The notes beneath the pieces were generated by a model. That model was not told the DNA's origin. It did no database searches and saw only the letters and a list, made by a program, of their open reading frames with translations. Made by a program: the position numbers and the translations under genes. A stretch of 42,648 nucleotides of DNA, from the IMG/VR virus record IMGVR_UViG_3300010373_000020, positions 1 to 42,648 of that record. One strand, 5' to 3'. Below are positions 6,423-12,850 of this stretch, one piece after another (the first letter of the stretch is position 1; every line of letters begins with the position of its first letter). The stretch is from a virus.

Positions 6423-6901
6423 GAGACCATCTCCAGCGGCCGAGCCTTCGCGGCCCGCTTGCGCTCACGCTCTTTCCGCTCCCGATACTCCCGCGGCGCC
6501 TCGAGCACCACGCCGCACTCGGCGGCGATCTCCAGCGTCCGTTCGATCAGTTCGGCGTACTTCGCCCGACTGAGCGTCGACGTGTGCGACTCACGCAGCA
6601 CCATCGAAATTTCGCCCGTGATCGGGTTCGCGTGTTCTTGTTCGCCGAAGACTTCGCGCAGGATGTCGCGCTTCAGGTCGTCGATCCGGTGCCCCTCAGA
6701 CCGCGCCCAGGGCGTGATCATTGCGTGGAAGCCCGCTTCCTGAAGGCGCGTCTTCAGCGCGCCAGGTCCGGCGACGATGACGTCGACGCACTGCCCGGCG
6801 TACTTCGCGCGGCAGTAGGCGCGCTGCTGGGCTGGGAAATCAAGATGAATGCGGCCATCCGCATCGACCTTGCCCACGAAAACGGCGGGGTCTTGGCTCA
6901 T
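6419..6901 (-). CDS. Possible NinB/Orf-like recombination protein, 160 aa
   Basis: ATG at 6901. The sequence contains MITPWARSEGHRIDDLKRDILREVFGEQEH, then a PITGEISMVLRESHTSTLSRAKYAELIERTLEIAAECGV segment. A conserved small phage protein with this W...LK...FG...STSxLS...Y...IE pattern lies near recombinase genes and resembles NinB (lambda Orf), a mediator that loads annealase onto single-stranded DNA. Its location two genes after the exonuclease-annealase fits. I identify it by pattern only; a homology search is needed. Confidence 0.45.
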   Translation of the reverse strand: MSQDPAVFVGKVDADGRIHLDFPAQQRAYCRAKYAGQCVDVIVAGPGALKTRLQEAGFHAMITPWARSEGHRIDDLKRDILREVFGEQEHANPITGEISMVLRESHTSTLSRAKYAELIERTLEIAAECGVVLEAPREYRERKERERKRAAKARPLEMVS

Positions 6902-6906
6902 CGGCG

Positions 6907-7389
6907 TTAAAAGGGGATGTCGTCGTCGCGCGGGTCGCGCTCGTCGGCGCCGCCGGCCCAGCCGTTATCTGTCGGCGCCTGCTCGTGCGTCTGCGCGTGC
7001 CGGCCGTCTCTGATGCGCTTCGCCCAGCCGCGCGCCCGCGCCGCGTCCAGCCGCTTGTAGGCACTCGCCGGCTTGCCGTTCGAGGCTTTTTCGCCCTTCT
7101 CGTCGGCCTGCTCGGCGAAGTAGTCGAGACGCGCCGCGACCATATCGAGGTAGTCGGGCGGGCATTCCGAGAATCGCCGGCCCTTCATGGTCGGACCCAT
7201 CCAGTCCCGCGGGTCTTTGGCCTTAACTTCAGGATCGCCGTACTTCCCATCGAGGTCCGCATCGGGGGCGGCGACCCTCCCAGGCGCGCCGCCCCCGGTG
7301 TGCCCTGCGGCGCCCTGCCGCAGTTCGCGCAGGATGTCTTTCAACGTCTCGTCGATGGAGCGCAGCACGTGCAGAGCGTCGGTGGACAT
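6907..7389 (-). CDS. Protein with SSB-like acidic C-terminal tip, 160 aa
   Basis: ATG at 7389 follows the fusion gene directly. The first 22 residues are helical, then a Gly-rich linker, then a compact central part (WMGPTMKGRRFSECPPDYLDMVAARLDYFAEQADE). The last residues are RDPRDDDIPF, which is the terminal acidic tip by which SSB proteins dock to replication and repair enzymes. A standard OB-fold cannot be seen, so it may be a non-canonical ssDNA-binding or SSB-mimicking protein. Being next to the annealase supports a role in recombination on single-stranded DNA. Confidence 0.6.
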   Translation of the reverse strand: MSTDALHVLRSIDETLKDILRELRQGAAGHTGGGAPGRVAAPDADLDGKYGDPEVKAKDPRDWMGPTMKGRRFSECPPDYLDMVAARLDYFAEQADEKGEKASNGKPASAYKRLDAARARGWAKRIRDGRHAQTHEQAPTDNGWAGGADERDPRDDDIPF

Positions 7390-8829
7390 CTACGCCGCCT
7401 CCCGCACTTCGGCCAGCTCTTCCGGCGTGTAGAGGCCCGCGAGCAGATCCGGGTAAATCATCCGCGCGAGGCGCGACGAGCAGCGCGCGACCAACATGTC
7501 GGTCGGCACGCGGCCCCACCCGCTCTTGTCCCACGCCTCTTGAGTCTTCGGCCCCCACGCGGCCTTGGTGCCGTCCTTGATCGGCCACGCCTGCTTCGCC
7601 ATCTCAATCGTGTGCGTGAGCCGCATCGGATTACGCGCGCCCTTGCGCTTCGTCTCGTAGGTGACAGACGTTTCTGAGACTTCAATCGGCTCGAAGTACT
7701 CGGCGATGCCGGCCTTCAGCACCAAGCCGACCATGAGGGACGCGGCCAGGGCGTGTTTGCCTTCGAGGTTGTAGATGCACCGCAGGGAGGCCATCGCGGG
7801 TAGCCCGAGTTCGCGGCCGACCATGACCGTCGACAGCACCGCCTGCGGCGAGCCGTAGGCCGAAAACATTCGCGACTTGAACATGTCCTCGGCGAGCATC
7901 TGCGCCTGCCGCATCGACCGCGGGTCGAGCTGCCGTTCGTAGTCCTCCGGCGCCGGGGCCAGCACGTCGGCGTCGCGCGCGGGGGCTGGCACGAGCGACA
8001 AGAGTTCCGGCGTCGCAGCCTCGGTCGCCATCGGCGCTTGCGGGAGCGCGCGTGGCTTCAGCACGGCGTCGAAGTCAATCGGCGGGTCGGTGCTGAGCGC
8101 GATCAGGCGCCGCGCCAGCGCACGGCCGCCCTGCGCGTCGAACTCGTGCAGCGCCTTCGCCTTCGCGGGCGTGATCCCCATCGAGACGGCGCCCTGCACT
8201 TCCAGGCGCTCGTAGATGGCGTCGAGCGACCCGTGGCGCGCGAGCAGGTCCGCCGCGCTCTTCTCGCCGATGCCCGGTGCGCCCTTGACGTTGTCGGCCG
8301 AGTCGCCGACCAGACACAGGAAGTCGAGCATCTGTGCCGGTGTGACGCCGAACTTCGCTTTGACGGCGTCGGGGTCGACGAGCGATCCGTCACGGACGCT
8401 CTTCGCCTTCACGCGGTCGCCGACGAGCTGCAACAGGTCTTTGTCGGCCGAGACGATGACGACCGTTGTGTCCTCGTCGAGCGCGAGCGCCTTCTCGGTC
8501 GCCGCCGCGATCACGTCGTCCGCCTCAAACCCCTTCGCCGACCAGACCGGGAAGCCGTCCGCGAGCAGCACATCAGCCGCGAGCGCGATCTGGTGCTTCA
8601 GCGTGCCGTCTTCCTCCGGCCGGTTCGCCTTGTAGGTCTCGGCGATGTCCTTGCGGAACGAGCGCCCGGCGTCGCAGCAGATCGCGACGTGCGGCGCGCC
8701 GTTGGCCAGCGCCCTGACGCGCGCGACGATCTGCGTCGAGGCGTGATTCGGATCGGGCTCAGACTGGCTCGTGTGCCAGATCGGGTAGGCGATGGAGGAC
8801 AGGTCGATGAGGACGATTTCGCGCGCCAT
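7390..8829 (-). CDS. Fusion of 5' flap exonuclease (FEN) and RecT-family annealase, 479 aa
   Basis: ATG at 8829. Residues 1-260 are a PolI-type 5' nuclease: IDLSS (Asp9), CCDAG (Asp53), GFEADD (Glu102, Asp104, Asp105), SADKD (Asp129, Asp131), GDSADN (Asp176, Asp179) and the helix-hairpin-helix KGAPGIGEKSAADLL; the complete acidic metal-binding set is present. Residues 261-297 are an Ala/Pro linker. Residues 298-479 follow the RecT family: MLAEDMFKSRMF, VMVGRELGLPAMASLR, LEGKHALAASLMVGLVLKAG, VPTDMLVARCSSRLAR and PDLLAGLYTPEEL. One chain thus joins end resection with strand annealing, jobs done by two proteins in lambda Red or RecET. The frame is unbroken over the joint. Confidence 0.88.
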   Translation of the reverse strand: MAREIVLIDLSSIAYPIWHTSQSEPDPNHASTQIVARVRALANGAPHVAICCDAGRSFRKDIAETYKANRPEEDGTLKHQIALAADVLLADGFPVWSAKGFEADDVIAAATEKALALDEDTTVVIVSADKDLLQLVGDRVKAKSVRDGSLVDPDAVKAKFGVTPAQMLDFLCLVGDSADNVKGAPGIGEKSAADLLARHGSLDAIYERLEVQGAVSMGITPAKAKALHEFDAQGGRALARRLIALSTDPPIDFDAVLKPRALPQAPMATEAATPELLSLVPAPARDADVLAPAPEDYERQLDPRSMRQAQMLAEDMFKSRMFSAYGSPQAVLSTVMVGRELGLPAMASLRCIYNLEGKHALAASLMVGLVLKAGIAEYFEPIEVSETSVTYETKRKGARNPMRLTHTIEMAKQAWPIKDGTKAAWGPKTQEAWDKSGWGRVPTDMLVARCSSRLARMIYPDLLAGLYTPEELAEVREAA

Positions 8830-8831
8830 GG

Positions 8832-9155
8832 CTACTCACCCTCCCGGTGCGGTGCGGCCGTCTCGAGATCGCCATCGGCTTCGTAGTCGGCCCGGACGAC
8901 GGGCTCGAAGCACGCTTTGCAGAGGCACGTGCGCCGCCCCTCGTCGCCTTCGCGGAGGGTCGATTCCACGCGGCATGCCGGACAGACCGCCTCGCCGCAG
9001 TCGGCGCAGCGCGGGAGCGGTTCGTAGCGGTCGCCGAAGCCGCTGCACTTGTCGCAGGCGTCGTGCCCGACCGGCACGCGCCGGACGGCTTGCGCGGGCC
9101 CGTGACAGATTGCCGCGGCGGCTTTGAGAGTCATCGTGCTAGAATTGGTGGTCAC
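8832..9155 (-). CDS. Zinc-binding Cys-rich protein, 107 aa
   Basis: GTG at 9155 is chosen because AGGAG lies 8 nt upstream; ATG 9134 has no such site. The middle holds two or three zinc knuckles: CDKCSG, CADCGEAVCPAC, then CLCKAC, an arrangement like a DnaJ-type or double zinc-ribbon domain. The C-terminus is acidic. Directly upstream of the exonuclease-annealase gene with a 2-nt gap, so co-expressed. The function may be nucleic-acid binding; family not identified. Confidence 0.65.
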   Translation of the reverse strand: MTTNSSTMTLKAAAAICHGPAQAVRRVPVGHDACDKCSGFGDRYEPLPRCADCGEAVCPACRVESTLREGDEGRRTCLCKACFEPVVRADYEADGDLETAAPHREGE

Positions 9156-9207
9156 TTCGTTTGCTCCTGTTTGTCGGGGTCGGCGTTCCCGCGCCGGCCC
9201 TTTTCGT

Positions 9208-9315
9208 TTACCGCCAGAACTTCCACCGTCGACACTCACTCGGCGCCGGCGCGATCCACAGCACGGCGCAACCGACGATGGCCACGATGAGCGCCGCGCG
9301 CACCAGTTCGATCAC
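9208..9315 (-). CDS. Tiny membrane protein 3 of 3, 35 aa
   Basis: GTG at 9315 overlaps the previous stop (GTGA) and has GGAGG 5 nt upstream. VIELVRAALIVAIVGCAVLW forms a single membrane helix, followed by a short basic tail (SECRRWKFWR). Too short for routine annotation; supported by ribosome site, overlap and the matching architecture of its two neighbours. Confidence 0.55.
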   Translation of the reverse strand: MIELVRAALIVAIVGCAVLWIAPAPSECRRWKFWR

Positions 9316-9410
9316 AGCCCCCTCCGTCGCCACGGTTCGAACAGATTAACGACGAGCGCGAAGACGATCACGAAGACCGACCACGCCAGCGTGCTCGCAG
9401 GGCTAATCAC
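9312..9410 (-). CDS. Tiny membrane protein 2 of 3, 32 aa
   Basis: GTG at 9410 has GAGAGGA 7 nt upstream and lies within the end of the previous tiny gene. A single hydrophobic segment (TLAWSVFVIVFALVVNLF) is followed by basic EPWRRRGL. Its stop overlaps the next GTG. Single-span, basic-tailed peptides of this size resemble phage toxins and exclusion or lysis-modulating peptides, but no homology can be claimed. Confidence 0.55.
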   Translation of the reverse strand: MISPASTLAWSVFVIVFALVVNLFEPWRRRGL

Positions 9411-9507
9411 GGCGTCGTCCTCTCGCGCCGCGCACGAACCACGCGGCGAACACGAGCGCGCCACACCAGGCCGCCACCACGAAGACCGTCGCGACGACGG
9501 CGATCAC
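9403..9507 (-). CDS. Tiny membrane protein 1 of 3, 34 aa
   Basis: GTG at 9507 overlaps the stop of the excisionase-like gene (GTGA). The hydrophobic run AVVATVFVVAAWCGALVFAAWF forms one membrane helix and the end is basic (RGARGRRRD). It stands first in a chain of three overlapping micro-genes with the same layout. Confidence 0.55.
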   Translation of the reverse strand: MIAVVATVFVVAAWCGALVFAAWFVRGARGRRRD

Positions 9508-9728
9508 GCCGACACCTGCCGCGCTTTGCGCGACCCGCGGCCGAACGCCACGACCGACTCGCCCGCTAGGAACCGATCCACCAGCACGCGCGAGTAGCGG
9601 AACCGGCCGATCGGGCGGCTGACTTCCAAGAACCGGAACTCGCCCGCCTTCTGGTGGGCGTAGAACGGGGCTTGCGACATCCCGAGCCGGCGCATCAGAT
9701 CGCCGGGCGTCATCGGCTTGTCATTCAC
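9504..9728 (-). CDS. Excisionase-like helix-turn-helix protein, 74 aa
   Basis: GTG at 9728 forms a GTGA overlap with the preceding gene. MTPGDLMRRLGMSQAPFYAHQKAGEFRFLEVSRPIGRFRYSRVLVDRFLAGE is a MerR/excisionase-type winged helix (HTH_17 pattern: helix-turn-helix, then a strand pair carrying basic residues, then an R(Y/F)S..lvdrfl helix). It is in the early leftward operon about 3 kb from the attachment site, so it could direct excision or act as an early regulator. Confidence 0.65.
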   Translation of the reverse strand: MNDKPMTPGDLMRRLGMSQAPFYAHQKAGEFRFLEVSRPIGRFRYSRVLVDRFLAGESVVAFGRGSRKARQVSA

Positions 9729-10093
9729 TGATTCACCGCCTGCTGAGAAATCTCGATGCTCGTGTTGACCCGCACCCCGACCGCGCAGGACTTCGCCAAC
9801 GAGACGACCAACTCCAGCCGGAACCGATCGCCCAGCATCCACAGACGCGCGAAGTTCGGCGTCTCGTCTCCGGCGATCCACGCGCTCAGCGTGCTCTGGC
9901 CCGATTCGGCGTAGCCCATCGCCAGCGACGCGGCCTTCTTTTCGATCCCGCTGCGTCTCAGCGCTTCCTCGATCGCCACGCCAATCACGCGGTTGAACTC
10001 GTCCTTCCGAAGCGGCTTCGGATCGGCTTTCGCCTCCATCCGCAAACTCTTCGGATGCACGTCGCCCAGGCGATCGGCCACGCTAGCGGGCAT
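9725..10093 (-). CDS. DNA-binding regulator, possibly CII-like, about 122 aa
   Basis: ATG 10093 gives 122 residues; ATG 10039 (104 residues) is an alternative, and neither has a strong ribosome site. The centre contains a helix-turn-helix-like part: EEALRRSGIEKKAASLAMGYAESGQSTLSAWIAGDETPNFARLWML, with the amphipathic pattern of regulators such as CII or phage P22 C1. It follows the Cro-like gene in the same direction, the position of cII after cro. Target unknown. Confidence 0.55.
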   Translation of the reverse strand: MPASVADRLGDVHPKSLRMEAKADPKPLRKDEFNRVIGVAIEEALRRSGIEKKAASLAMGYAESGQSTLSAWIAGDETPNFARLWMLGDRFRLELVVSLAKSCAVGVRVNTSIEISQQAVNQ

Positions 10094-10192
10094 GACGACC
10101 GCCGAACGGATCGATAGAGCTATGTCCCGCCTCGAGGTGGCCATCCGGCGACTGGACCGGCGCAAACGAGAACTGCGCGCAATCTTGGCGGC

Positions 10193-10396
10193 TCATGACC
10201 CAGCCTCTTTGGCCGAGCCGAACAGCTCCTCGGGCCGCACACGTAACGCCTCGCAGAGCGCGGAGACCGTGCGCCACTCAGGGGACTGATGCGGATTAGT
10301 CTCAAGACCGGAGATGGTCTGCTGCGGGACGCCGGACTTGGCCGCCAGCTCCTGCTGGGTCAGTCGCCGCCGCTTGCGAACATCGCGCAACGCCAT
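10193..10396 (-). CDS. Cro-like XRE-family repressor, 67 aa
   Basis: ATG at 10396 is chosen because a consensus promoter places the -10 box only 7 nt before it. The protein is a single helix-turn-helix: RDVRKRRRLTQQELAAKSGVPQQTISGLE, then SALCEALRVRPEELFG. It has no dimerisation domain beyond the HTH, as in Cro proteins. It heads the leftward early operon and is divergent from the larger repressor gene, which favours Cro over CI. Confidence 0.75.
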   Translation of the reverse strand: MALRDVRKRRRLTQQELAAKSGVPQQTISGLETNPHQSPEWRTVSALCEALRVRPEELFGSAKEAGS

Positions 10397-10403
10397 ACAG
10401 GAG

Positions 10404-10432
10404 AATTTACCGATATAGGGGTGACTTGTCAA
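10404..10432 (-). promoter_or_regulatory. Early leftward promoter (leaderless transcript)
   Basis: On the minus strand TTGACA (10432-10427), a 17-nt spacer and TAAATT (10409-10404). The ATG of the Cro-like gene starts 7 nt after the -10 box, so the mRNA should begin at or next to the start codon and lack a ribosome-binding site, as for lambda cI from PRM. Confidence 0.7.
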
Positions 10433-10442
10433 CAGGTAAATT
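10404..10442. promoter_or_regulatory. Switch operators: inverted repeat AATTTACC / GGTAAATT
   Basis: AATTTACC at 10404-10411 and its exact complement GGTAAATT at 10435-10442 have centres 31 bp apart, three helical turns. The first covers the -10 box of the leftward promoter and the second lies just upstream of its -35 box. They are the best candidates for repressor or Cro binding. Confidence 0.55.
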
Positions 10443-10464
10443 GTCCTCCGCGCGATCTTTTTCT

Positions 10465-10476
10465 CCGTTATAACGG
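10465..10476. promoter_or_regulatory. 12-bp palindrome before the rightward repressor gene
   Basis: CCGTTATAACGG is a perfect palindrome containing a possible -10 element (TATAAC) 13 nt before the ATG at 10489. It may be an operator for autoregulation of the repressor gene. No good -35 box is seen, so the promoter may need activation. Confidence 0.45.
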
Positions 10477-10488
10477 TAAAACGCCATA

Positions 10489-10971
10489 ATGCCTGCACTT
10501 ACCGTTGATATACCCATCCGCAAGTGGCACGATGCGGCCGTGCTGTCCGTTGGAGACTCCGTTCGCAAGCTCAGGAAGGGCCGCAAATGGACGCAGGCCC
10601 AGCTCGCCAAGAAGGCTGCCGTGGCACACACGACAGTTGGGCGCGTCGAAAACGACGGCAATTACACTCGTGAAACGCTGGAGGCAATCGCGAAAGCGCT
10701 AGGCACGAGCGCGGCGGGATTAGAACCGGAAACGACGTCTGACCGCGGCTGGCACGGGGATGGGGTAAAACCCTCACCAAAGGTTGGTGCCAACGATGCC
10801 GGGAATGTTGCTGGCCTTCTCGCCGCGAGAGAGGGCGAACGACTCGACTTATTTGTTATCTTCTCTGGAATCTTCGCCGAACTCTCCGCGGGACAGCCTT
10901 TGGACCAAGTATTGCAGGCTGCGGCGGATCGATCCCGTCGGCGCGAAAGCCATCGCTCTGCTCATCGATGA
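10489..10971 (+). CDS. XRE-family repressor (CI-like), 160 aa
   Basis: ATG at 10489; GTG 10540 is an alternative start. Residues 21-76 are a typical XRE helix-turn-helix (VRKLRKGRKWTQAQLAKKAAVAHTTVGRVEND, then LEAIAKALG). The C-terminal half is Ala-rich and of unknown fold, without the Ala-Gly cleavage site and Ser/Lys pair of LexA-type repressors, so RecA-dependent self-cleavage is not evident. The neighbouring frame over the last 60 codons reads DPVGAKAIALLIDDFYDRTQGR to a stop at 10999, which resembles a natural repressor C-terminus; a frameshift near 10925 is possible. It leads the rightward lysogeny cassette with a lipoprotein and integrase. Confidence 0.72.
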   Translation: MPALTVDIPIRKWHDAAVLSVGDSVRKLRKGRKWTQAQLAKKAAVAHTTVGRVENDGNYTRETLEAIAKALGTSAAGLEPETTSDRGWHGDGVKPSPKVGANDAGNVAGLLAAREGERLDLFVIFSGIFAELSAGQPLDQVLQAAADRSRRRESHRSAHR

Positions 10972-11005
10972 TTTCTACGACCGCACGCAAGGGCGATAAA
11001 CGATC

Positions 11006-11479
11006 ATGCGTATATGGTGTTTTGTGCTCATAGCGCTGTCCGCCGGGTGCGGCAGTTCGCCTACCAACCAACCGACCGGGCCGACAGGCCCAAGCGTGCC
11101 TCAGTATGGTTTCAACTGGACCGGGACCTTCTCCGTGCTCTCGTGCGCCGAAACCGGAGATGGCGCCGGAGTTTGTGCGGCGTCAGGGGCCGTCGGCAGC
11201 ACTGGAATCTACTCACTGACGCTCTCTCAAAGCGGATCGGTCGTGTCTGGCCCGTTCGCGATCGGCAATGAGGCTTTCCCGTCAACCGGCGGCACAATTG
11301 CGTCGGACGGCACGCTGAGCCTAACGGGCACTAATACCGCCAATGGTATAACCGACGTTGTCCGTTGGTCGCTACTGGTATCAAATTCGTCACTGGCCGG
11401 AACCGTGACGATCAGGTCGAGCGAGGCCAACGGGTCTGTTACGCTGACAGCCCAGATCGTCAGTTCCAGCCATCCGTGA
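11006..11479 (+). CDS. Lipoprotein in the lysogeny cassette, 157 aa
   Basis: ATG at 11006. The first 15 residues (MRIWCFVLIALSAGC) form a lipoprotein signal with lipobox LSAGC. A GPTGPS linker follows and then a Ser/Gly/Thr-rich beta domain (GIYSLTLSQSGSVVSGPF, GTIASDGTLSLTGT), similar to lipoproteins with a CGSSPT mature end seen in Acidobacteria-like genomes. It sits between repressor and integrase and would be made in the lysogen, so superinfection exclusion or surface alteration is likely. Its stop overlaps the integrase start (GTGA). Confidence 0.75.
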   Translation: MRIWCFVLIALSAGCGSSPTNQPTGPTGPSVPQYGFNWTGTFSVLSCAETGDGAGVCAASGAVGSTGIYSLTLSQSGSVVSGPFAIGNEAFPSTGGTIASDGTLSLTGTNTANGITDVVRWSLLVSNSSLAGTVTIRSSEANGSVTLTAQIVSSSHP

Positions 11480-12654
11480 CCGATCCGCGCTGGCGCGGGA
11501 TCTACCCGCACGGGGCCGGCTGGCGGGCCGTGGTGTCGCGCGGGCGCAGCCTGCCGCTTCTGACGCGCCACTTCCCGGCGGATACGCCGCTGCGGGCGAT
11601 GCAGGACTGGCGCCGAGACGAGCAGGCCAAGGCGCGCCTGGCGCGCAAGCGTCGCCCGTTATCGGGCACTTTTGCCGTTGAGGCGAAGCGCTACCTCTCG
11701 CTCGTCGTCGGGCTGCCGACGATTGACGACCGGAGACGGGAGGTTGCCCACTGGATCGCCGCGTTCGGCGACCGACGGCGAGAAACCCTCACGGCCGGCG
11801 AGATCCGCGCCCAGCGTGATCGGTGGACGACGGCCCCGCGCTCGGCGACAGACCGGCGCCCGGTGTCGGCCGGCACGATCAACAAGCGGCTCCGGGCGCT
11901 CTCGAACCTCTACGCGGTCCTTGACGGCCCCCGCGCGCCCAATCCGGCCCGCGACGTGGACGAGCTGCGCGAGCCGGTCGCCGAAGCCCGCGCCGTCGAC
12001 TACGCCGTGATTGCGCGGATCATCAAGGCCATGCCGGACCGCGGGCGCCCGCGCAAGGGCCACGCGCCCCCGGACGTGTCGGCCACGAAACTGCGCGTCG
12101 CGTGCTTGGCGTACTGCCAGATCACGCCCAAGCAGCTCAAGGCGCTCACGCCAAGCGATCTCGACCTGGCGGCCGGCCTGGTGCGGCTGCCGGCTCGAGC
12201 CAAGGGCCGCGGCGCCGATGCCGTGTGGGTGCCCCTGCTCCCGAAGGCCGTCGGAGCCTTTCGCGCCTTCGACGCCGCGAACCTCTACGGCCCCTTCTCG
12301 CAGCACTCGCTCAGGAAGTCCTGGTCGCGGGCCGCCCAGAAGGCCGGCGCGCCCGGCGTGCGGCCCTACGACCTGCGCCACACCTACGGCACGCTCGTCT
12401 ACCGCGCCACGCACAGCCGTGAGGCCGTGCAGCAGTTGCTCCAACACGGCTCCTGGGAAACCTCGGCGCGGTACGCGATGGGAGCCGAAGACGATGTCCG
12501 CCTCGGACACGCCCGCGCCGTGGTAAAACATTTTGGTAAAACATCCAAACATAACACGAGGAAACACAAGGGTTTTCGGGGCGAGCCCGCGCGCCAGATC
12601 GGCCAGCCGGCCCGGCGAACATTGAGCAATTCGCGCAGAAAACCCATGAAATAA
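11476..12654 (+). CDS. int: Tyrosine integrase, 392 aa
   Basis: GTG at 11476 overlaps the lipoprotein stop; the frame is open further upstream, but that part lies within the lipoprotein gene. The N-terminal part is a SAM-like arm and core-binding region (TINKRLRALSNLYAVLD). The catalytic domain ends DLRHTYGTLVYR...LLQHGSWETSARYAMG, giving Arg301, His324 and nucleophile Tyr333. Two departures are visible: the first catalytic Arg position reads CQITPKQLKAL (Thr217 where Arg is usual) and the His of HxxR is Tyr298. The gene stops 2 bp before attP. It should catalyse integration into the host tRNA-Arg(CCU) gene. Confidence 0.88.
   Translation: MTDPRWRGIYPHGAGWRAVVSRGRSLPLLTRHFPADTPLRAMQDWRRDEQAKARLARKRRPLSGTFAVEAKRYLSLVVGLPTIDDRRREVAHWIAAFGDRRRETLTAGEIRAQRDRWTTAPRSATDRRPVSAGTINKRLRALSNLYAVLDGPRAPNPARDVDELREPVAEARAVDYAVIARIIKAMPDRGRPRKGHAPPDVSATKLRVACLAYCQITPKQLKALTPSDLDLAAGLVRLPARAKGRGADAVWVPLLPKAVGAFRAFDAANLYGPFSQHSLRKSWSRAAQKAGAPGVRPYDLRHTYGTLVYRATHSREAVQQLLQHGSWETSARYAMGAEDDVRLGHARAVVKHFGKTSKHNTRKHKGFRGEPARQIGQPARRTLSNSRRKPMK
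12521..12543 (+). repeat. Integrase arm-type sites, left pair
   Basis: TGGTAAAACA occurs at 12521-12530 and again at 12534-12543, a 13-bp period. The pair lies in the last part of the integrase gene on the left side of attP and matches a pair on the right side. Confidence 0.6.
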
Positions 12655-12655
12655 G

Positions 12656-12705
12656 TGGTGCGCCCGGCCCGAGTCGAACGGGCGACCCCCGCCTTAGGAG
12701 GGCAG
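12656..12705 (-). other. attP: attP core: 3' half of tRNA-Arg(CCU)
   Basis: Read on the minus strand, the segment gives the 3' half of a tRNA: anticodon stem CTGCC/GGCGG around loop CTCCTAA (anticodon CCU), variable region, T arm GCCCG-TTCGACT-CGGGC, acceptor strand CGGGCGC, discriminator A and CCA. The D arm and 5' acceptor strand are missing. A partial tRNA directly after an integrase gene is the classic attP identity segment; integration should restore a full host tRNA-Arg. Confidence 0.85.
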
Positions 12706-12747
12706 GGGCATCGAACTAACTCTAGTAGTATCAATGTCTTGCAAGGC

Positions 12748-12768
12748 TGGTAAAACCATTGGTAAACG
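12748..12768 (+). repeat. Integrase arm-type sites, right pair
   Basis: TGGTAAAACC at 12748-12757 and TGGTAAACG at 12760-12768 repeat the motif of the left pair with a 12-bp period. Together the four sites flank the core on both sides, as arm-type sites do in lambda-type attP regions. Between here and the gene at 12851 nothing else convincing is seen. Confidence 0.6.
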
Positions 12769-12850
12769 CGCCGGCCGGATTGTTGTCCGGGCCGCGCGAC
12801 CAGATCCGTAGAAATCCGCACAACAACGGGCTTGTACGAATCGCGCGCGG

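Noticed and set aside
9993-10289. Plus-strand frame with MTTAERIDRAMSRLEVAIRRL
   Set aside because: Helical and tempting, but it overlaps the Cro-like and second regulator genes in antisense and has no ribosome site or promoter.
12656-12760. Complete tRNA-Arg gene
   Set aside because: Only the anticodon arm, T arm and 3' acceptor strand are present. The D arm and 5' acceptor strand are missing, so it is an attachment site, not a gene.
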